A stretch of DNA of 64,000 bases from NCBI RefSeq assembly GCF_001552675.1, contig NZ_BCRQ01000003.1:25385-89384 (forward strand), in the 5' to 3' direction. The stretch comes from Alicyclobacillus sendaiensis NBRC 100866. GTDB lineage: Bacteria; Bacillota; Bacilli; Alicyclobacillales; Alicyclobacillaceae. Position 1 is the first letter of the stretch. Each line of letters begins with the position of its first letter. Under the pieces are notes generated by a model. The model had not been told where the DNA came from. It saw only the letters and a list, made by a program, of their open reading frames with translations, and did no database searches. This document shows, piece after piece, positions 24,873 through 33,207 of this stretch. Position numbers and translations under genes: made by a program.

Positions 24873-27073
24873 GCCCCGTCACCCTCCCCGATTTGCTTGA
24901 GATGAAGCCAGACCGCTTGCCCGTCGCCCACCTGGCGCGGGACGATGAGGCCGTGGTGCATCAGCGCGTCGCCGCGGAAGCTTTCGCCAAGCGCCTCGCA
25001 GACATAGCGCGCCTCAGGCCGCAACCCGCGCAGGACGAGGCGCGCAGCCGGCTCCATGGGATCCGGATACGTGCAGAAGTAGGCGACGAGGGCCTCGCTG
25101 CCGTCCTCGGCCGCAAACATCCAGGCCGCCTCCGGCCCGTCAAACGGCGAGAGCAGCCGGTGAAAGTCGCCGAACTGCACAAGCTTCCGAACCTCCTTGT
25201 ACCGCTCCACCGCCTGACGCGCCTCGCGCCGCTCGTCGTCCGAGAGCCGGCGCGGATCAAGCTCAAAGCCGAAATTGCCACACATCGCGACGCCCGCGCG
25301 CAGGGCGAACGGCGTGACGCGGCCCATCTGGTGATTCGGCACGGCGGACACGTGCGCGCCCATCGCGATGGGCGGATAGACGAGACTGGTGCCGTGCTGG
25401 ATCTTGAGGCGGGAGACAGCATCCGTGTTGTCGCTCGTCCAGGTCTGCGGCATGTAGTGGAGCATGCCGAGATCGAACCGGCCCCCGCCCGAGGCGCAGT
25501 TTTCGAAGAGCACGTGCGGGAACCGGCGGGTGAGCGCCTCGAGGACCTCGTACAGCCCGAGCACGTAGCGGTGCGCGACCTCGCGCTGGCGCTCGGGCGG
25601 AAGCGCGGCCGATCCGACCTCTGTCATCGGCCGGTTCATGTCCCACTTGACGTAATCGACGGCCCCTTCTTGAATCACGCGGGACACGGCGTCCACCACG
25701 AAGGCGCGCACGTCCTCGCGCGTGAGATCGAGCATCAGCTGATGCCTTCGCTCCGATCTCGGCCGATCCGCCACGTGCAGACACCAGTCCGGGTGCTCGC
25801 GGTACAGCTCGCTCTTCGGCGACACCATCTCCGGCTCCATCCAGATGCCGAAGCGAAGCCCAAGCGCGTGAATGCGATCCGCCAGCCGACGAAGACCGCC
25901 CGGCAGCTTGCGCGGGTGCGGCCACCAGTCGCCGAGCGACGTGGTGTCATCGTCGCGCTGGCCGAACCAGCCGTCGTCGAGCACGAACAGCTCCACGCCG
26001 AGATCGCGCGCCTGCTCTGCGATCTCGACGAGATCGCCCTCGTCAAACTGGAAATACGTCGCTTCCCAGCTGTTGAGGAGCACGGGGCGAACGGCGTCGC
26101 GATGCGTCCCTCGGCACAACCGCTTTCGTATGGCGCGGTGAAACGTGCGCGACATGGCGCCGAAACCCTCGTCCGAGTAGACGAGCGCGGCCTCGGGCGC
26201 GACGAACCGCTCGCCGGGCTCGAGGCGCCAGGAGAAGTCGGCGGGATGAATGCCGATTTGCGCCCGCACGCTCTGCCGCATCGGCTCCATCTCGCACGCG
26301 CCGAGAAAATTGCCGCTGTACACGAGGGCGAACGCGCGAACCTCGCCGCTCGATTCGCTCGCACCGGGCGCCGCCAGGGCGAAGAAGGGATTGTGCTTGT
26401 GCCCGCTTAAGCCGGCGCGGCTCATGATCTCGTGCCGCCCGGGTGACACCGGCGTCCGCTCGATGAACCGCTCCCGGATCCAGGCGCCGGACAGTTGGAC
26501 GAAATCCGCGTGCTTGAGGTCGAGATCGACCGACGCGGAAAGCGCCCGGCGCAGGACGAGCACCTCTGCCCCGGCGTTCTCGAAGCGCGCGTGCCGGCAG
26601 AGGAGATCGAAGTCGCGGTAGACGGTGTAGGAGAGGATGACGCGCAGCGAGATGGCGGGATCGACCAAGGAAATCTCGAGCGTGTCGGCTTCGAAATCGG
26701 ATTCGACGTAAAACGAGGGCAGGCCCGGAAGGGGCGGCTTGCCAGGCAGGATCCGGTGCGACTCGTACACGAGCTGGGACGCATGGCTGCCCGAAGGCTG
26801 CAGGACCTCGTAGGCGGGATCGCGGTGATCACCCGTCCCATACGCGGGGTACTCGAGCCGAAGCGAGCCGACGTCGGCGGCGCGCATGTGCGCCGGACGC
26901 GCGTCGAGCCGCTCGCTCGCGCGGGCGAGGCGGAGCAGATCCAAGGCGTCGTTGAGCCTTGCGCCCCAGTAGAGGTGTTCCAGGAGTCCGTCCTGACGGA
27001 CGCGCATGGCGTAGCTCGATCTCGGCGTCGTCAGGTGAAACAGGCGCTCATTCGCGTCAAAGAGGATGGGCAT
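24869..27073 (-). CDS. GH36 alpha-galactosidase
   Basis: A 734-residue enzyme that removes alpha-1,6-galactosyl residues from raffinose-type sugars and galactomannan fragments. The nucleophile is D478 in KWDMNR and the acid/base D548 in TSDNTD; both numbers equal those reported for Geobacillus AgaA/AgaB, supporting the start. A large N-terminal beta-sandwich (1-330) precedes the barrel. There is no signal peptide, so it is intracellular. AAAGGAAG precedes the ATG. Together with the GH113 mannanase it could dismantle imported galactomanno-oligosaccharides. Confidence 0.95.
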   Translation of the reverse strand: MPILFDANERLFHLTTPRSSYAMRVRQDGLLEHLYWGARLNDALDLLRLARASERLDARPAHMRAADVGSLRLEYPAYGTGDHRDPAYEVLQPSGSHASQLVYESHRILPGKPPLPGLPSFYVESDFEADTLEISLVDPAISLRVILSYTVYRDFDLLCRHARFENAGAEVLVLRRALSASVDLDLKHADFVQLSGAWIRERFIERTPVSPGRHEIMSRAGLSGHKHNPFFALAAPGASESSGEVRAFALVYSGNFLGACEMEPMRQSVRAQIGIHPADFSWRLEPGERFVAPEAALVYSDEGFGAMSRTFHRAIRKRLCRGTHRDAVRPVLLNSWEATYFQFDEGDLVEIAEQARDLGVELFVLDDGWFGQRDDDTTSLGDWWPHPRKLPGGLRRLADRIHALGLRFGIWMEPEMVSPKSELYREHPDWCLHVADRPRSERRHQLMLDLTREDVRAFVVDAVSRVIQEGAVDYVKWDMNRPMTEVGSAALPPERQREVAHRYVLGLYEVLEALTRRFPHVLFENCASGGGRFDLGMLHYMPQTWTSDNTDAVSRLKIQHGTSLVYPPIAMGAHVSAVPNHQMGRVTPFALRAGVAMCGNFGFELDPRRLSDDERREARQAVERYKEVRKLVQFGDFHRLLSPFDGPEAAWMFAAEDGSEALVAYFCTYPDPMEPAARLVLRGLRPEARYVCEALGESFRGDALMHHGLIVPRQVGDGQAVWLHLKQIGEGDGA

Positions 27074-27157
27074 CGAAGGTCTTCCTTTCCACGTCGAAAC
27101 AGCCTAGCCCTGTGGGCATGCCGTGGGGCGCATGCTTGCGGTGGGCGGGATGGCCCC

Positions 27158-28006
27158 TCACAGCTTTGCGACCTCATCCCGCCAGTGGTAGATGGGTTGC
27201 CAGCCAAGCATCTCCTTCGCCTTGCGGTTGGCGAGGAGGGTCTCGTAGCCGTTTGGATTTACGCGAATGTCGGTGACCTCGGGGTAGCACGCCGCGAGCA
27301 GTTCGCCGTTCGTCAAATCCATGCTGGTCCAATCGGCGGCGATGTTGAGCTTGACGCATCCGAGGCCGTCCTTCTCCACGGCCAGCCGGTACGCCACCGC
27401 CGCGTCGCGCGCATCGATGTACGACCAGAGGATATTCTTGCGCACCTCCGGCTTTTTGATGAAGTCAGGAAAGTTTCTGTACATCTCTGGCGCAATGACG
27501 TTGCCGAGCCGGAACGACACAATCTGCATGCCGTAGCGCCGGTGGAGCGTCTCCGCGGTCAGCTCGTTGACCACCTTCGACAGGCCATAGGCGTCCTGTG
27601 GGAGCTGAGGATGCTCCTCGTCGACAGGCACGTACTTCGGCGCAAACGGATGTTTGGCGAACACGAGTCCATACGAAGATTCACTGGACGTGATGACGGC
27701 CTTCCGAATGCCGAGCGATCCCGCCGCCTCGAGCACGTTGTACGTCGACACGGTGTTGAGGGCGAACGTGGCCGCATCCGTGCGGATGCCGACGCGCGGC
27801 AGTGCGGCGAGGTGGACCAAGGCGTCGGCGCCCTGAAGGACCTGATAACAATCGCCAAGGTCCGTGAGGTCGGCGAGGAGCGTGGGGCACAGCTCCTCTG
27901 CGGGCGGGCGCGTATCGACGTTCAACACGTCGTAGCCCGCGCTCAAAAACTCGCGAATGACCCATGGGCCGAGCAGGCCGCTTCCTCCGGTGATGACCAC
28001 GCGCAT
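27158..28006 (-). CDS. NAD-dependent epimerase/dehydratase (extended SDR)
   Basis: A 282-residue short-chain dehydrogenase/reductase with the nucleotide motif TGGSGLLG at the N-terminus and the catalytic YGLSK (Tyr-x-x-x-Lys) near residue 140. SSESSYG supplies the serine. It resembles nucleotide-sugar epimerases and uronate dehydrogenases; the exact substrate is unknown. The ATG at 28006 was chosen because AGGAGGTATG lies eight bases upstream. It is the first gene of the operon with alpha-galactosidase, oxidoreductase and kinase. Confidence 0.87.
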   Translation of the reverse strand: MRVVITGGSGLLGPWVIREFLSAGYDVLNVDTRPPAEELCPTLLADLTDLGDCYQVLQGADALVHLAALPRVGIRTDAATFALNTVSTYNVLEAAGSLGIRKAVITSSESSYGLVFAKHPFAPKYVPVDEEHPQLPQDAYGLSKVVNELTAETLHRRYGMQIVSFRLGNVIAPEMYRNFPDFIKKPEVRKNILWSYIDARDAAVAYRLAVEKDGLGCVKLNIAADWTSMDLTNGELLAACYPEVTDIRVNPNGYETLLANRKAKEMLGWQPIYHWRDEVAKL

Positions 28007-28071
28007 GGGGACATACCTCCTGTTCACGACTGAAATGCCATCATGTCTGCAAAGCGAATGACAACGCCTTC

Positions 28072-28077
28072 ATTGTA
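28072..28077 (-). promoter_or_regulatory. -10 box of the epimerase/alpha-galactosidase operon
   Basis: Minus-strand TACAAT preceded by TG, 65 bases before the epimerase ATG. No clear -35 is found at 17 bases. Confidence 0.45.
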
Positions 28078-28129
28078 CACCAAGTGTGGACGCGCGGACG
28101 CGCATGAAACGCCCAATCGAGGAGAGGAT

Positions 28130-28627
28130 GTGTTCAAGAGCGTGCGGAAGGAGTGCGATGGGATGGACGCGTTTCACCGTGAGATGACGCGCATCCGCGA
28201 GCGCGGGGACGAGACAAACGTCAAGACGCACGTCGTGATGAGCGACACCGAATGCAAAGAAGAGGCCGTTCGGCTGTTCAACGACATCGCCAAGGCCATT
28301 CACGAAGGCGATTCCGCCCTCGAGGCGAAGGTCGTGACCACCGAGTCTGTCGAGCTCGTGGTGGCCTTTCTCAACTCGCACTTCTACAGCCCGCGCTTCA
28401 AAGTGGTGGCGAAATACAAGAACGGGGTGTTCGACGTTCGAGCGAAGGACGACTTTTGGACGCAGGCCCCAGATGAAAACGGCCTCTGGGCCGATTGGCG
28501 GGACGAGGAGAAGCTCTACCACGGCGAGTTTTCCGAGCCCAAGATGCGAACCGCCGTCGAGAACGCTTTTCTGGGCTGGTATCAGCGCATGAAGGATAAT
28601 GGAAACGCCGGCCTCGCTCCGCTGTGA
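28130..28627 (+). CDS. Hypothetical protein
   Basis: A soluble 165-residue protein with no family I recognise. GAGGAGAGG before the GTG at 28130 supports this start; a frame reaching back to 28043 overlaps the divergent promoter. The middle reads like an alpha/beta domain (AKVVTTESVELVVAFLN), with several tryptophans near the C-terminus (FWTQ, WADW, WYQ). It has an unusually high lysine and glutamate content for this region. It is divergent from the sugar operon and convergent with the (alpha/alpha)-barrel gene. Confidence 0.68.
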   Translation: MFKSVRKECDGMDAFHREMTRIRERGDETNVKTHVVMSDTECKEEAVRLFNDIAKAIHEGDSALEAKVVTTESVELVVAFLNSHFYSPRFKVVAKYKNGVFDVRAKDDFWTQAPDENGLWADWRDEEKLYHGEFSEPKMRTAVENAFLGWYQRMKDNGNAGLAPL

Positions 28628-28634
28628 GGCCGGC
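28607..28634. terminator. Bidirectional terminator overlapping a stop codon
   Basis: A perfect 9-bp stem (GCCGGCCTC / GAGGCCGGC) spans the TGA stop of the plus-strand gene and lies before the stop of the convergent gene at 28647. Confidence 0.7.
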
Positions 28635-28646
28635 CGGCGCGCCATG

Positions 28647-29858
28647 TCACCGGTGACCGCCAAACGCCCGTCTGTCCCGCGCGGAGGCGAGGGCGTGGCG
28701 CGGAACGCCCACCCACGCGCCAAACGCGCGTGCGGCGTCGAGATCCCCGGCAAATGTCCGCTCGACGTGAATCTCGGTGATCAGGTACGACCACGTGGAC
28801 TCCGCACCGCGGTTCAGGTTGGGCCCCTGCGGCGTCAGGCCGTCGCAGCAACTGCCGTCGGCCGGATCGGCCATGGGCACCCCTTTGTCGTTCTCACCGT
28901 AAAACCAGCGCTGGCACTCGGCCACAAGCCGCCGATAAGCCGCGTCGCCCGTCGCCCGCCAGGCCGACTCGCACGCCACGGCGAGCCCCGCGATCTCGAG
29001 CGGCTGCTGGTCCCACACGGCTGTGAACCCGGGCGCCGCGAAGCCGCGGTTGCCGATGGGCCGAAGCCACCCCTCGGGCGCGCGCATGCGGGCGAGGAGT
29101 CCGTGCAGCGAGGTTTCCGCGACGTCTCTCCATCGGGCCTCGCCGGTGATCGCATAGGCCTCGAAGAGCGCCCACGGCATGACTGCGTTGTCGTACGTCA
29201 TGCGCTCCTCAAACCAAGGCCAATCGGCGCGGGCGTGCACTTCGAACCTCGACACGAGATCGCGCGCACCGCGTTCCATGACGCCCGGCAGGCGCTGACG
29301 CACAAAGGCCCAGAACTCGGGCGCCGCGCCTTCGGAAAGCTCCGCGGCCTCGGCGTGGCGCAACAGCCTTGCAGCTGCTGCCACCACGTGGGCGACGCCG
29401 CGCGTGTGCGTCAGGCCGAAAGCCGCCTCGAGTCCCCTGCGAAGCACTTGCGCGTAGGCCGTCAGGCGCGCCGGATCTCGCTCCTCGCACATCCCTGCCG
29501 CGAGCGCGTATACGGAGCGCCCCTGACAGTCGTCCGACGGCAACTCCAGCTCAAAGCGGCGATCATACGACACATTGTTGTGGAACCAGCCGTCTGGCTT
29601 CTGAACCCAGGCCAAGAACGCGAAGTAGATGTCGATGAGCCGCGCGAGATCGGCCGCCTCCGCCTCCAGGCCCCGCTCGCGGGCGTAGTGGAGCCACTCG
29701 TACGCGAGCCAGAGAGCCCGCGCGTTGTCGTCCGTGGAGTATCCTTCCTGGCGGCGAGGAATGCGGCCAATCGCGTGCTCAATGAGCCCTGTGTCGTCGG
29801 TCATCCTGCGCAGGTGATCCAGGGAAACCGGCAGCCCATCAGTGTGCGATGACCGCAA
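28647..29858 (-). CDS. (Alpha/alpha)-toroid glycosidase-like protein
   Basis: A 403-residue protein composed of helix pairs with repeated Trp/Asp-rich turns: DTGLIEHAIGRIPRRQEGYS, YSTDDNARALWLAYEW, GWFHNNVSYDRRF, YDNAVMPWALFEAY and RGAESTWSYL. The pattern is that of an (alpha/alpha)6 toroid as in GH76/GH88/GH127-like enzymes, but I cannot assign a family number or substrate. Its TTG start at 29858 lies inside the last codons of the upstream glycosyltransferase (20-base overlap) behind GGGGGTGAAGGGAT. The tight coupling suggests one glycan pathway for the pair. Confidence 0.75.
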   Translation of the reverse strand: MRSSHTDGLPVSLDHLRRMTDDTGLIEHAIGRIPRRQEGYSTDDNARALWLAYEWLHYARERGLEAEAADLARLIDIYFAFLAWVQKPDGWFHNNVSYDRRFELELPSDDCQGRSVYALAAGMCEERDPARLTAYAQVLRRGLEAAFGLTHTRGVAHVVAAAARLLRHAEAAELSEGAAPEFWAFVRQRLPGVMERGARDLVSRFEVHARADWPWFEERMTYDNAVMPWALFEAYAITGEARWRDVAETSLHGLLARMRAPEGWLRPIGNRGFAAPGFTAVWDQQPLEIAGLAVACESAWRATGDAAYRRLVAECQRWFYGENDKGVPMADPADGSCCDGLTPQGPNLNRGAESTWSYLITEIHVERTFAGDLDAARAFGAWVGVPRHALASARDRRAFGGHR

Positions 29859-31032
29859 ATCCCTTCACCCCCGATGCGCGACGGCGAGCCTGCAGGGCGA
29901 CATCGTGGAACAACTGCCAATGGCGCTCGCCCACGCGCGGCCACGTCATGTCTGCGCCAATGGCCGAGATCCGCTCGGCGTACTTCGCGCGCTTCTCGGG
30001 ATTCGTCAGGACCTCCACGGCCCGCTCCGCCCACGCGCGCGTGTCCCCATACGGCACGAGCAGCTCCGGCACGTCCTTGAGCAGGTCGCGCGCGTACGCG
30101 TACGGCGTCGTCAGCACGACCTGCCCCATGCCGACCGCGTAGGCCAACGTCCCGCTCGTGATCTGCTCCATATTCGGATACGGCGTCACGTAGAGATCCG
30201 CCGCCGTGATGAGATCCACGATGTCCGCCTCGGACATGTATCGGTTCAGCATGACGACGTGATCGTCGATGCCGAGCGCGTGAATCCGCCGAACCAGCGA
30301 TTCGCGGTACGCCTCACCTTCGCGCTTGACAATTTCTGGGTGAGTTTGGCCGGCAATGACATAGAGCGCGTTCGGAACCTCGCGCACGATGTCCGGCATC
30401 GCATCCAACATGAACTCAATGCCCTTGCTCGGACCCAAGAGCCCAAATGTGACGATCACGGCCCGGTCCTGCCAACCAAACCGCTTGCGCAACTCGGCGC
30501 GCGGCGTCACGGACCGCACCGGGGTCCCGTGAGGGAGATAATGGATTTTCGACGGCGAGATGCCGAATGCTTCGACGAGATACTCGATGGCCTGGCGATT
30601 CATCACGACGATGCGGTCGCTTCGCTCGGCAATTTCCTTCTGCACTTCTCGATACGGCGACATGGGCTTTCGAAATACGGTGTGAAATGTCGTCACGAGC
30701 GGTTTGTGAAGCGCGTCGATGAAGTCGAGGATGTACGCCCCTGCTTCGCCGCCAAAGATGCCGAACTCGTGCTGCAGCGAGACGACACCGATTCGGCTTT
30801 CGTTCACCCGCCGAGCGATGCGCGCGTAATCCCGGCGCTCGTCGCGGCGCAAAAACCAGTACGAGCGGTTGTAGTTCTTCACGTCCTCATCCGGGCCCAA
30901 CATGGCGATGACCTGGTCGGCCGCGGACGATCCCGCCGCACGGCGAACGCTCTGGCGCAAATGGTGGGTGTATGTGGCAAGTCCGCATTTGCGGGGGACA
31001 TAGGTGCTGACATATCCGATTTCCAACGTCAT
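29839..31032 (-). CDS. GT4-family (GT-B) glycosyltransferase
   Basis: A 397-residue retaining glycosyltransferase. The N-terminal Rossmann half has TYVPRKCGLATYTHHLRQ and VVSLQHEFGIFGGEAG. The C-terminal half has VTFGLLGPSKGIEFMLDAMP and the donor-binding PYPNMEQITSGTLAYAVGMG. Mannosyl- or glucosyl-transfer from a nucleotide sugar is likely; the acceptor is unknown. The ATG at 31032 follows AGGAGGTGG. It is the first gene of a two-gene operon with a 190-base leader and a well-formed promoter. Confidence 0.9.
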   Translation of the reverse strand: MTLEIGYVSTYVPRKCGLATYTHHLRQSVRRAAGSSAADQVIAMLGPDEDVKNYNRSYWFLRRDERRDYARIARRVNESRIGVVSLQHEFGIFGGEAGAYILDFIDALHKPLVTTFHTVFRKPMSPYREVQKEIAERSDRIVVMNRQAIEYLVEAFGISPSKIHYLPHGTPVRSVTPRAELRKRFGWQDRAVIVTFGLLGPSKGIEFMLDAMPDIVREVPNALYVIAGQTHPEIVKREGEAYRESLVRRIHALGIDDHVVMLNRYMSEADIVDLITAADLYVTPYPNMEQITSGTLAYAVGMGQVVLTTPYAYARDLLKDVPELLVPYGDTRAWAERAVEVLTNPEKRAKYAERISAIGADMTWPRVGERHWQLFHDVALQARRRASGVKGFAVIAH

Positions 31033-31065
31033 GCACGCGCCACCTCCTGTGTGCTGTCTGGCTCC

Positions 31066-31080
31066 AATTCGCGACGAATT
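31066..31080 (-). promoter_or_regulatory. Hyphenated palindrome in the GT4 leader
   Basis: AATTCG-CGA-CGAATT, a 15-base palindrome about 35 bases before the start codon. It may be an operator or a leader hairpin; no regulator can be named. Confidence 0.35.
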
Positions 31081-31225
31081 CCGACAAGTGACTGTGCGCG
31101 AGTACCTGCGACTAGGATGTGTAAAAGAAGCGCAGGGAGAGCAGATCACGGACACACCGCGGTGGAACGTCATGGAGTACGAGAGGGCAACACCCTGTTA
31201 GCACTCGTTGAAGTCGGCTGCTAAT

Positions 31226-31254
31226 ATTGTAATCCCACTGACCACTTGTCGCAA
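31226..31254 (-). promoter_or_regulatory. Sigma-A promoter of the GT4 operon
   Basis: Minus-strand -35 TTGCGA (31254-31249), exactly 17 bases of spacer and -10 TACAAT (31231-31226). It implies an untranslated leader of about 185 bases. Confidence 0.7.
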
Positions 31255-31519
31255 CGCCGCTCCCACCCCCCACGTTTGCCGCATCATCGAGCCAGCCCGT
31301 ACGCGGCTCGCCGCACGGCGCATTCTGGCATACCCACTCCACGTTTTCAGCAGGGCCCAACCGCACATCGGTTTTCTCCCTACCTCTTCCTTCATTTTAT
31401 CAGAATCCATAGGAAATATCCACTAGAATTGCAGAACGGAGCGGCTCGCCGGCGCAAACCGCTCCATTCCGCGCCAAGAGAAGCATATAGATTCCATTCG
31501 ACATCGCGCGGCTCACCCG
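31255..31519. other. Intergenic region, lower GC
   Basis: About 265 bases with a locally lower GC stretch near 31375-31430. It lies between the GT4 promoter and the end of the M14 peptidase gene. A 7-bp stem (GGAGCGG / CCGCTCC, around 31439-31467) may help end transcription of the peptidase operon. No gene is seen. Confidence 0.45.
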
Positions 31520-33202
31520 TCACGGCAGCGCGGCGCTCGCCGCCGCGCGCCCGGCGCGCGGAGCGTGGAACTGGACCTCGACGAGATCGCCAGGCGCGCC
31601 ACGAATCACCCACTCCACGTGCGCGCGCTGATGAACGGGAAGCCGCCACGCGCCGTGAAACCCATAGCCATCCAGGTGACAGAGCTCACACGGCGACGTG
31701 CCAGCCAGGACCTCCGATGCCCCGTGCAGTTCGGCCCGGATGCCGCCGAGCGCGAGATCGCGCCCCTTCTTCGTGCTCGTCGTCGGCAAAAAGCCCGCGT
31801 TCGCCACCTCCGCGACGACGCGGTACACGCCTTCCGCCACCGGTTCGACGGACAGGCCCGCCACCACCAGGCGCGCCGTCGAAAGCCCCAGCCTCGTGAG
31901 GAACCTGGCGACGCGATCGCACTCTTCCTCAAGCAGAGCGGGCGGCGGATTCTGAACCACAAACTTCGGATCCATCCCGCCGATCTCGACGCGCCCGAAG
32001 TCGGGGTGGTCAAACGGCGTCCACGGCGTGTACGCCTCCGGAAACTCGCGAGCCACGTAGTCAATGACCTTGCGCTCGTCCTCCAGCCGCTCCTCCGCGG
32101 TGAGCGCAAGCATTTTGCGCATGCCGATCTCGCCATATCCTCGCGCTCCCGCCCGGCGGCGCAGATCCCAGAGCTCCACCGTGAAGCTCAGCACGCCCAG
32201 GTGGTCGTACATCCAGTCGTCCGCTGCACCGGGCATCAAAACCGTCTCGTGGCCGGTCGCGAACTTCTCGTAGTTGGAGCCCGAGAAGTATCCCGTCTCG
32301 CGCTCGCCCATCCGCGCGACCTCCGTGAAGAGCGCGCGATCGAGCGGAGACAAGACCGTGTCGTCGCCGGTCGACGGCTGGCGCAGGATGACGCCGCCCG
32401 ACGTGTGCAGGGCCGCATACGCCGCGATGTTCGGGTGCGCCTGGATAAAATCGGCGAGCGCGCGCAGCTCCGGCTCCGACAGCGGAAACGGCCCGGCCCC
32501 CGGCTGGCCGCTCTCCCCAGCCCAGCGGATGGGAAAGTTTCGGTTGAAATCCATGCCGTGCAGGCGCACCTCGTGCGCGGAGGACACCGCTGGCCGCGTT
32601 CCGCCCTGCGCTCGACGCGCGATCCGGCCCTCCGGAAAGAGGTGGTAATACGCGCCCCCCACTTCACCCGGCTGCCGCGGCCGCATGAGGCGCGGGTCGA
32701 TCTCGTCGACGGCGTACGCCCCGTCCTCCGCAGGCACGCGCATCCACAGAATCCGCCCGTCCCCGTTGACATCATCTTCGACAAAGCCGTCTGGCGGCGA
32801 TGTGTGCGGGTACAGGTGCGGGCTCGAGCGCAGCCTGACGGGTGTAGTGAGATACAGCTCCGCGCCGTCGACCGCGATGCGCGGGATGGCGTAGACGGTG
32901 CGCGTCCGCAGCAGCTCGCGCACGGCCGGATCGCTATCGCGGGCTTCCACCAAGCACTCAAGCCAATACACGACGGCGCTCGACGCACAGACCTCGCCGG
33001 CGTGAATGTTGCCGTCGACCAGGAGGGCCGGCTTGTCGAGGGGCGATCCCGTCGCCAGATCCGTCACCGTGACCGCGAGCAAATCTCGCCCCTCGCGGCT
33101 CTTCCCCATGATCTCCACCCGCACGAGGTCCGGCGCCCGATCAGCGAGTTGGTGCAAGCGATGCACAAGTTGTGCGTAGGTCATGTAGGCCGCCGTCGGC
33201 AT
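31520..33202 (-). CDS. M14-family zinc carboxypeptidase
   Basis: A 560-residue metallopeptidase. Zinc ligands H67 and E70 are in GNIHAGE, the third histidine is in AALHTSGG, and the catalytic glutamate is in SFTVELWD. Substrate-binding MDFNRNFPIRW lies between them. A C-terminal beta-rich region of about 150 residues follows the catalytic domain. I see no signal peptide after ATG 33202, which follows GGGGGTGAG; the protein may be cytoplasmic or exported by another route. It begins five bases after the RF3 stop codon, so it is translationally linked to prfC. Confidence 0.9.
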   Translation of the reverse strand: MPTAAYMTYAQLVHRLHQLADRAPDLVRVEIMGKSREGRDLLAVTVTDLATGSPLDKPALLVDGNIHAGEVCASSAVVYWLECLVEARDSDPAVRELLRTRTVYAIPRIAVDGAELYLTTPVRLRSSPHLYPHTSPPDGFVEDDVNGDGRILWMRVPAEDGAYAVDEIDPRLMRPRQPGEVGGAYYHLFPEGRIARRAQGGTRPAVSSAHEVRLHGMDFNRNFPIRWAGESGQPGAGPFPLSEPELRALADFIQAHPNIAAYAALHTSGGVILRQPSTGDDTVLSPLDRALFTEVARMGERETGYFSGSNYEKFATGHETVLMPGAADDWMYDHLGVLSFTVELWDLRRRAGARGYGEIGMRKMLALTAEERLEDERKVIDYVAREFPEAYTPWTPFDHPDFGRVEIGGMDPKFVVQNPPPALLEEECDRVARFLTRLGLSTARLVVAGLSVEPVAEGVYRVVAEVANAGFLPTTSTKKGRDLALGGIRAELHGASEVLAGTSPCELCHLDGYGFHGAWRLPVHQRAHVEWVIRGAPGDLVEVQFHAPRAGRAAASAALP

Positions 33203-33207
33203 GCGCC

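Noticed and set aside
31246..31899. A 217-codon plus-strand frame
   Set aside because: It mostly overlaps the M14 peptidase on the other strand, is Arg/Pro/Ser-rich and lacks a ribosome binding site.
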